From: an uncultured Bacilli bacterium
GTDB taxonomy: Bacteria; Bacillota_I; Bacilli_A; RF39; UBA660
Direction of reading: 5' to 3'
NCBI GenBank assembly: GCA_948999435.1
Contig: CARJCM010000020.1
Coordinates: 1-20,832 of the forward strand
Length of the DNA: 20,832 bases
In this document: piece after piece, positions 13,474 through 18,245 of the stretch
Layout: each line of letters opens with the position of its first letter
How positions within the stretch are numbered: the stretch's first letter is position 1
The notes under the pieces: generated by a model
Told to the model about the DNA's origin: nothing
Seen by the model: only the letters and a program-made list of their open reading frames with translations
Databases searched by the model: none
Made by a program: the position numbers and the translations under genes

Positions 13474-14329
13474 TACTATCTCTCATTTCTATTGCAAATT
13501 TATCTAATGCTTGCTCAATACTTACATTATAACTCAAATTTTGAATTATCCCCATAATAATATTTAATTTTTTGATTAAATTCGCACTTTGTTCCTTAAT
13601 TTCATAAATATTTGCTATATTCTGGTTGTATTCTTTATTATTCATTTTTAAAAAATTTTCATAGTATATGCTGAATATTATTTGAAATATGTTAGCTACA
13701 TCTTTTCTTTCAGGATATATCGTTAAAAGTTCTTTTTTGTTGTTTATTAATTCTTTACTCTCTATTTTTTTTAAATATACAGGAATAATTTCAAGATATT
13801 TATTATAATCTTCAGCATTTATGCCTAAACTTTCTACTATATTTTTATTTTCATATTTTAAAATTAGAGATTGACATCTGCTTTTTATTGTCTCAATCAT
13901 AACATCTTTGTTATTGGTTATAAAAAATCCGATTATCCCATCTGTTGGTTCTTCAATAAACTTTAACATGGAATTGGCACTACTACTATTTAACTTTTCA
14001 GCATTCATTATGATATAAGTATTATGTCTACTATAAATAGGTTTAGTGGAAAAAGCTTCTTTTAACTCCTCCATTTGAACTTTTTTAATACTTGCTCCAT
14101 CTGGTTCTATTATCTTTATACTTGGTAAATTATCTTTATTTATTAAATTGCATAAATTACACTTTTCACATTTTTTTTTATATTCTTCAGGACAATTTAT
14201 AATTTTTATAAATTCTTTTAAGTCTTGTAATGCCTTATCATAATTATTTGTTTCAATTAAATAAGCGTGAGCTAACTTTTTCTCACGATATCTTTTTACT
14301 AGTTCATTTAATATAGGATTTTCGAACAT
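13466..14329 (-). CDS. holB: DNA polymerase III delta-prime subunit
   Basis: HolB is the rigid stator subunit of the clamp loader that places the beta clamp on DNA. This 287-residue protein has the AAA+ fold core: the N-terminal LAHAYLIE segment, zinc-module cysteines (C46, C54, C57, C60; CEKCNLC), the sensor region YIIMNAEKLNSSSANSMLKF and SRCQSL. The P-loop is degenerate (ETNNYDKA where DnaX has GPRGTGKT), as expected for delta-prime, which does not hydrolyse ATP. The C-terminal collar domain is short and AT-rich. The start is ATG 14329 with AGGAGG upstream. It sits in the same operon as dnaX, its clamp-loader partner. tmk, its usual upstream neighbour in Bacillota, is not here. Confidence 0.93.
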   Translation of the reverse strand: MFENPILNELVKRYREKKLAHAYLIETNNYDKALQDLKEFIKIINCPEEYKKKCEKCNLCNLINKDNLPSIKIIEPDGASIKKVQMEELKEAFSTKPIYSRHNTYIIMNAEKLNSSSANSMLKFIEEPTDGIIGFFITNNKDVMIETIKSRCQSLILKYENKNIVESLGINAEDYNKYLEIIPVYLKKIESKELINNKKELLTIYPERKDVANIFQIIFSIYYENFLKMNNKEYNQNIANIYEIKEQSANLIKKLNIIMGIIQNLSYNVSIEQALDKFAIEMRDSNG

Positions 14330-14345
14330 CTTAACCTCCTAAATA

Positions 14346-14561
14346 TTAAATAAGAAAATATGTTGCAACTAATCCTAATATTCCTGGACTACCTAAAAAT
14401 GTAACTAGTATTAATGTTACTAAGTTTATAGGAATAAATATATTGGCAGCGGATAATATTAAATTTAAACCATATAACATTACAAATGCCATACATAATT
14501 TTCTTATCAATTTAATTATTTTATTTATCATAAGTTCATCACACTTAAATATATGATTCAT
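14346..14561 (-). CDS. bofA: BofA-family sporulation membrane protein, short form
   Basis: BofA holds the SpoIVFB protease inactive in the mother-cell membrane until sigma-K should be processed. This 71-residue protein has two hydrophobic segments; the second carries the family hallmark IPINLVTLILVTFLGSPGILGL, very like the C-terminus of B. subtilis BofA (IHVPINLVTTAISG, then GIPG). The first transmembrane helix of longer homologues (87 residues in B. subtilis) is missing. The start is uncertain: ATG 14561 has no clear Shine-Dalgarno, and ATG 14531 (MINKIIKL, 61 residues) has a poor GTGATG upstream. Its place between recR and holB matches the B. subtilis recR-yaaL-bofA order and supports the call despite its small size. 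Confidence 0.78.
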   Translation of the reverse strand: MNHIFKCDELMINKIIKLIRKLCMAFVMLYGLNLILSAANIFIPINLVTLILVTFLGSPGILGLVATYFLI

Positions 14562-14570
14562 ATTAGTTTT

Positions 14571-15173
14571 TTATTCTGATATTTTCTTTCGATCTTCTAG
14601 AGCCTTTTCTAATGTAACGTTATCTAAATAATCAATTTCTGCCCCAATAGGGATGCCATAAGATAATCTTGATATAGTAACATCTTTATTTTCTAATATT
14701 TTTTTTATGTATAATGTTGTTGCTTCTCCTTCAATAGTTGGTTTTAACGCTAAAATCAATTCGGGTTTATCAAGATTTTCTACACGATTTATTAATGTTG
14801 ATATATTAATGTCTTCAGGTCCAATATCGTCAATTGGAGATATTAAACCATTTAATACATGATATGTGCCATTAAATTTGCCTGATTTTTCAAATGAAAA
14901 TACACTTTTGTAATCTTCTATTACACAAATAATGTTTTTATTTCTTTCTTCATCTAAACATATTTGACATTTTTCTTCATCCGTTATATGCCCACATATT
15001 GTGCATCTTCCTAATTTCTCTTTGGCGTTAATTAGCGTTTCACTAAATTCTTTGATTTCTTCATCTTTGAATTCTAGTGTGGCTATAGCTAAACGCTCAG
15101 CACTTCTTTCTCCTATTCCTGGCAATTTTTTGTAATAACTAATTAAACGCTCTAAATCAGCAGGATATTTCAT
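14571..15173 (-). CDS. recR: Recombination mediator RecR
   Basis: RecR works with RecO and RecF to load RecA at gaps and stalled forks. The 200-residue protein has the N-terminal helix-hairpin-helix (KLPGIGERSAERLA, 16-29), a C4 zinc finger (C57, C60, C69, C72; CTIC and CQIC), and the Toprim domain (IICVIEDYKSVFSFEKSG onwards, with LKPTIEGEATTLYI), ending in the typical SYGIPIGAEIDYLDNVTLEKAL. All family elements and normal length are present. ATG 15173 overlaps the ybaB TAA stop by one base (TAATG); an AGGTGG lies upstream in the ybaB coding sequence. The dnaX-ybaB-recR cluster is one of the most conserved in bacteria. Confidence 0.97.
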   Translation of the reverse strand: MKYPADLERLISYYKKLPGIGERSAERLAIATLEFKDEEIKEFSETLINAKEKLGRCTICGHITDEEKCQICLDEERNKNIICVIEDYKSVFSFEKSGKFNGTYHVLNGLISPIDDIGPEDINISTLINRVENLDKPELILALKPTIEGEATTLYIKKILENKDVTISRLSYGIPIGAEIDYLDNVTLEKALEDRKKISE

Positions 15174-15469
15174 TAGAATAAGCCACCTAGGCCACCTAAA
15201 GAACCCATTTTCTCTTCTGTTTCTTTATCTACGGCAGCAATAGCTTTATTAACTGCTATTTTTATCATGTCTTCTAATGCTTCTTTATCGTCATCTTCGA
15301 TTGGGCCTTCAAATGTAATTTTGATTTTTTGTAGTTTTTTTTTACCATTAATCTCTACTTTAACCCATTCTGAATCTCCTTCAAATGTGCTATTGTCAAT
15401 TTCCTCTTTCTTTTTTGTAATGTCTCTTTGCATTTTTTGAGCTTGCGCCATTAAATTTTGCATATTCAT
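15173..15469 (-). CDS. ybaB: YbaB/EbfC nucleoid-associated protein
   Basis: This 98-residue protein forms a small dimeric DNA-binding protein of the nucleoid. It shows the family pattern: NMQNLMAQAQKMQRDITKKK at the N-terminus, a central beta region with FEGDSEWVKVEINGKKKLQK, then EDDDKEALEDMIKIAVNKAI and a glycine-rich tail (MGSLGGLGGLF). It is known as YaaK in B. subtilis. ATG 15469 has AAGGA upstream at a fair distance. It lies 17 bp after dnaX and overlaps recR by one base. Confidence 0.96.
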   Translation of the reverse strand: MNMQNLMAQAQKMQRDITKKKEEIDNSTFEGDSEWVKVEINGKKKLQKIKITFEGPIEDDDKEALEDMIKIAVNKAIAAVDKETEEKMGSLGGLGGLF

Positions 15470-15486
15470 ATTTTTTTCCTTCTTTC

Positions 15487-17151
15487 CTATTCTATTTCTA
15501 TTTTATCTTTATCAAAAATATCTAAAGCTACTTCTTCTATTTTTTTACTATTTTCTTTTGTTTCTATTTCTTCTTTTTCTGGTGTAGGTTCGTCTAGATA
15601 TTCATATTGATGTTTATTTCTGATGTTTTGGATATATATTTCTCTTTCTTTATTCCATTCTTCGTCAGTGATAGCAATAAACTTGTAATCTTTATTATAT
15701 TTCTTATTATATTCAGTGACTATTTCGTCTAAATTTTCATTTATTAGATTTACAGTTCCTTCTATAAAATTGGTTATAATTGCAACTTTATCACTGGCTG
15801 CGACTACATTACTATCTATTAATAAACTTAGTAATGTTTTATCCTCTAACTCTCTTGTAAAAGAACTCCATTTGTCTTTGATTTCTTGTAAGTATTCTTT
15901 TTTAGCATTTACAAAACAATTATTTATTCTTATTTTTATAAGTTCTGCATTTATTTTATTAGTTTTTGTCACTATATTATTGTTAGACACTTCACTTTTT
16001 ATTTCCTGGGAAATAATTTTATCTGATTCTGTTTGTTGCTTGTTTTTATCTTTTGTGTCTTCCTTATCTTCAGTTGCTGTATTTCTTACTTCTTCTAAAT
16101 TTTCCTTTTTATTGCTTATATTATTATCATTTTTAAAATATTTTAATAAAGTAATCTCAATTAAAGTATATGGGTCAATGTTTATATTGATGTAGTTGGA
16201 TATACTTGCTAATTCAAATGCCATTTCTTTAATTGTTTGATAACTAAAGCCTTTATAATCATTATTTCTTCTTGAGTCGATTGCTTCTTCTTCTATTCTT
16301 TCAAGTAATTTTTTTATTAAAAGCTTATAGTCAACTGCTAAATCTTTTAATTTTTGCATCATATCAATAAACTTATTAACATCATTATTCTTAATGGATT
16401 CAAACAAATCACTTATTTGTTTTTTGGAAATAGAACCAAAGTGGGCAATAACTTCATTTATTGTTATATTTGAACTATTACTTGATAATTGGTCTAGTAT
16501 ACTTAACGCATCTCTTAATCCACCATCACTTATATATGCGATTTCTTCAATAGCTTCATCATCAATAGCTATATTTTCTTCTTTAATTACATAATCTAGT
16601 CTATTCTTGATATTTTCTGTACTTATTTTATGAAAATCAAATCTTTGACATCTGGAAAGAATAGTTATCGGAACTGCTTCTATATTTGTGGTAGCTAGTA
16701 TGAAGACAATATGCTTAGGTGGCTCCTCTAAAGTTAAAAGCAAAGCATTAAAAGCACTGGTACTTAACATATGTACCTCGTCTATGATATATACTTTATA
16801 TTTTGAATAAGAAGGCGCTAACTTGATATTGTTAATAATTTCTCTTATTTCGTCTACTCCGTTATTAGATGCTGCATCAATCTCAATGATATCAGCATTT
16901 TCTTTAAAATGAATACAATTTTCACATTCATTGCAAGGCCCATTAGCACTCGGATTTAAACAGTTTATCGCTTTAGCAAATACTTTAGCTGTGCTAGTTT
17001 TACCCGTTCCTCTTGGTCCAGAAAATATATAAGCATGAGATATGCGGTCTTTTTGAATAGAATTTTTTAAAATGGATACCATGTAATCTTGGCCTATTAT
17101 ACTTGAAAAATCATCTGGTCTATATTTACGATAAAGTACTTTGTAATCCAT
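15487..17151 (-). CDS. dnaX: DNA polymerase III gamma/tau subunit
   Basis: DnaX is the ATPase motor of the clamp loader and ties it to the replicative polymerase and helicase. The 554-residue protein shows Walker A GPRGTGKT (45-52), the zinc-module cysteines (C64, C73, C76, C79), Walker B region IIDEVHMLS (122-130), sensor ATTNIEAVPITILSRCQRF, and a C-terminal charged tau-like region with a low-complexity linker (about 345-400). The start is ATG 17151; the GTG at 17160 overlaps the AGGTGA Shine-Dalgarno. The gene lies 25 bp after tadA. One copy of the 18-bp Noc-like site lies in the linker (16000-16017), encoding IISQEI. I looked for a strong programmed frameshift signal for a gamma form and could not support one. 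Confidence 0.97.
   Translation of the reverse strand: MDYKVLYRKYRPDDFSSIIGQDYMVSILKNSIQKDRISHAYIFSGPRGTGKTSTAKVFAKAINCLNPSANGPCNECENCIHFKENADIIEIDAASNNGVDEIREIINNIKLAPSYSKYKVYIIDEVHMLSTSAFNALLLTLEEPPKHIVFILATTNIEAVPITILSRCQRFDFHKISTENIKNRLDYVIKEENIAIDDEAIEEIAYISDGGLRDALSILDQLSSNSSNITINEVIAHFGSISKKQISDLFESIKNNDVNKFIDMMQKLKDLAVDYKLLIKKLLERIEEEAIDSRRNNDYKGFSYQTIKEMAFELASISNYININIDPYTLIEITLLKYFKNDNNISNKKENLEEVRNTATEDKEDTKDKNKQQTESDKIISQEIKSEVSNNNIVTKTNKINAELIKIRINNCFVNAKKEYLQEIKDKWSSFTRELEDKTLLSLLIDSNVVAASDKVAIITNFIEGTVNLINENLDEIVTEYNKKYNKDYKFIAITDEEWNKEREIYIQNIRNKHQYEYLDEPTPEKEEIETKENSKKIEEVALDIFDKDKIEIE
16000..16017 (+). repeat. Noc-like palindromic site, copy 3, inside dnaX
   Basis: Exact TATTTCCTGGGAAATAAT, core 16001-16014. 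Read on the minus strand, it encodes IISQEI in the unstructured DnaX linker, where sequence is freest to carry a DNA-level signal. Confidence 0.7.
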
Positions 17152-17185
17152 TTTTCTCACCTATTTAATTATATCATATTTATTA

Positions 17186-17608
17186 TTATTTGTCTCTTTT
17201 CTTTGTAAAAAATCCTTTTAAAATCTGTGTATATTCATCTTGTTGCGTACGTATGTTTGTTTTGGCTATATTTGTTTTATAATATTCTTTTTTTTCTTCT
17301 GGTTTGTCTAGTAAATAATACACATTTTTTATACGAGATTGTTTTATGGCATTTTCACATATAGAGCAAGGCTTTAACGTTACATAAAGTTCACATGAAT
17401 CTAAACGCCAATCTTTCAATTTTCTACTAGCTTTTTTAATTACTAACATTTCTGCGTGGTCTAGTATATATTTACTTTTATTTCTTCTATTATAAGCGCT
17501 AGCAATTACTTTATTATCTTTAACAATAACAGCACTTATAGGAACCTCATTTTTATTTTGGGCTTTTTTAGCTAATTTTAATAACAAATTGTAATACTTT
17601 TCTTCCAT
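17186..17608 (-). CDS. tadA: tRNA-specific adenosine deaminase TadA
   Basis: TadA converts A34 of tRNA-Arg(ACG) to inosine so that one tRNA reads three Arg codons. The 140-residue zinc deaminase has HAE (51-53) with zinc-ligand His51 and proton-shuttle Glu53, and PCSIC (80-84) with Cys81 and Cys84. The N-terminal EVPISAVIV matches the family EVPVGAVIV. The C-terminal part is shorter and more charged than in B. subtilis. ATG 17608 has GGAGTG upstream. Its place between SRP RNA and dnaX fits the B. subtilis tadA-scr-dnaX neighbourhood, although the RNA gene precedes tadA here. Only 21 bp separate tadA from the SRP RNA, too few for a promoter, so the mRNA probably arises by read-through of the SRP terminator. 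Confidence 0.92.
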   Translation of the reverse strand: MEEKYYNLLLKLAKKAQNKNEVPISAVIVKDNKVIASAYNRRNKSKYILDHAEMLVIKKASRKLKDWRLDSCELYVTLKPCSICENAIKQSRIKNVYYLLDKPEEKKEYYKTNIAKTNIRTQQDEYTQILKGFFTKKRDK

Positions 17609-17629
17609 TTATTTCACTCCAATAAAAAA

Positions 17630-17701
17630 GTGCACACAAATAGGGATTGACGTGGCTGCTACATTCCTGTCCTGACCAGATTACAATATATTTGTTGCAC
17701 A
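17630..17701 (-). ncRNA. ffs: Signal recognition particle RNA, short form
   Basis: On the minus strand 17652-17677 is the universal SRP helix 8: GGTCAGG, a 3-bp stem ACA/TGT capped by a GGAA tetraloop (17664-17667), then AGCAGCCAC. The outer ends GTGCAACAAATA and TATTTGTGTGCAC pair to close the molecule. It binds Ffh for co-translational membrane targeting. At about 72 nt it is a minimal form, without the Alu domain of the 271-nt B. subtilis scRNA. Six Ts follow directly (17624-17629). Confidence 0.93.
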
Positions 17702-17706
17702 TATTT

Positions 17707-17735
17707 AATTTATCATAGTTTTTGTTTTTTTTCAA
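17707..17735 (-). promoter_or_regulatory. Candidate sigma-A promoter of SRP RNA
   Basis: On the minus strand TTGAAA (17730-17735), a 17-bp spacer and TAAATT (17707-17712) place a start at about 17700, the first base of the SRP RNA. The -10 is poor (4/6), but position and spacing fit. Confidence 0.5.
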
Positions 17736-17817
17736 GTGTAATTATCTCTTTATCTTATTTATTTTAAAATTATAAAATATAAAAGTTAAACTTTTTATTA
17801 CAAAATTTAATTTTATA

Positions 17818-17833
17818 TGTTTCACGTGAAACA
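17818..17833. promoter_or_regulatory. parS site 1 (ParB/Spo0J binding)
   Basis: TGTTTCACGTGAAACA, a perfect 16-bp palindrome identical to the ParB/Spo0J consensus of Bacillota. ParB-CTP clamps load here and recruit SMC for chromosome segregation. A DnaA box starts 2 nt downstream. Confidence 0.95.
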
Positions 17834-17834
17834 T

Positions 17835-17843
17835 TGTGGATAA
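17835..17843 (-). promoter_or_regulatory. DnaA box 1
   Basis: TGTGGATAA on the plus strand, the reverse complement of the consensus TTATCCACA, 9/9. One base separates it from parS site 1, so DnaA and ParB may compete or cooperate here. Confidence 0.75.
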
Positions 17844-18068
17844 TTTTTCATATAATTTGGATGTTTATAAGTCTTTTTAATTATTTTTAAATATTGTGTT
17901 TTAATTTTTATTTATTAAATGCACTTCAATGACTATTTTGTTTATTTATTTTTTCTTTTTGTTTTAAATATTTCATTTATATCGTCTAAATTATTGGCAT
18001 CATTATTACTAATTGAAAATTAACAAGAAATACCATTGTCTTTTTCATCTTAAATTATTGCAAAACAA

Positions 18069-18084
18069 TGTTTCACGTGAAACA
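18069..18084. promoter_or_regulatory. parS site 2 (ParB/Spo0J binding)
   Basis: TGTTTCACGTGAAACA, exact consensus, 251 bp from site 1. The palindrome extends outward as CAATG/CATTG, giving 20 bp of dyad symmetry. Confidence 0.95.
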
Positions 18085-18128
18085 TTGTTAATAACTTAAT
18101 TTATTGAGGTTAATTTTTTATTGATATA

Positions 18129-18144
18129 TGTTTCACGTGAAACC
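18129..18144. promoter_or_regulatory. parS site 3 (ParB/Spo0J binding)
   Basis: TGTTTCACGTGAAACC, 15 of 16 bases of the consensus; only the last base differs. It lies 60 bp from site 2. Confidence 0.88.
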
Positions 18145-18172
18145 TTTTATTATTTTCCTTATATTTTAATAG

Positions 18173-18181
18173 TTATCCACA
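18173..18181 (+). promoter_or_regulatory. DnaA box 2
   Basis: TTATCCACA, 9/9 to the consensus, on the plus strand and facing DnaA box 1. It lies between parS site 3 and the Noc-like site. Confidence 0.7.
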
Positions 18182-18196
18182 TTTTCTTTTTTACAC

Positions 18197-18214
18197 TATT
18201 TCCTGGGAAATAAT
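18197..18214 (+). repeat. Noc-like palindromic site, copy 4, next to parS cluster
   Basis: Exact TATTTCCTGGGAAATAAT, core 18198-18211, just downstream of gyrA and 16 bp from DnaA box 2. It shares two further upstream bases (AC) with copy 2. Confidence 0.72.
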
Positions 18215-18220
18215 GGTATT

Positions 18221-18245
18221 AAAAAAAGTGCCTATTCAGCACTTT
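18221..18245 (-). terminator. gyrA terminator with the stop codon in its loop
   Basis: On the minus strand AAAGTGC and GCACTTT form a perfect 7-bp stem around the 7-nt loop TGAATAG, followed by seven Ts in all. The gyrA TAG stop (18232-18234) is in the loop, so the 5' arm is the last gyrA codons. Confidence 0.8.

Larger units (their letters stand above)
17709..18222. other. Gene-free AT-rich region with parS, DnaA and Noc-like sites
   Basis: This stretch of about 510 bp between the SRP RNA promoter and the gyrA terminator has no convincing gene. It is much richer in A and T than its flanks and contains three parS sites, two perfect DnaA boxes facing each other about 330 bp apart, and one Noc-like site. 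The middle (17942-18019) holds a 25-codon open stretch that may be a gene relic. It could be an origin-linked partition centre or, less likely, part of oriC itself; dnaA should lie beyond the right edge. Confidence 0.75.

Noticed and set aside
18034..18054. A 20-codon minus-strand ORF (MKKTMVFLVNFQ...) in the parS region
   Set aside because: It has no Shine-Dalgarno and is very short, in highly AT-rich sequence; chance is sufficient.
17709..18222. Calling this region oriC outright
   Set aside because: Only two perfect DnaA boxes are seen, with no dense cluster and no adjacent dnaA. It is better described as an origin-linked partition locus until GC skew is known.
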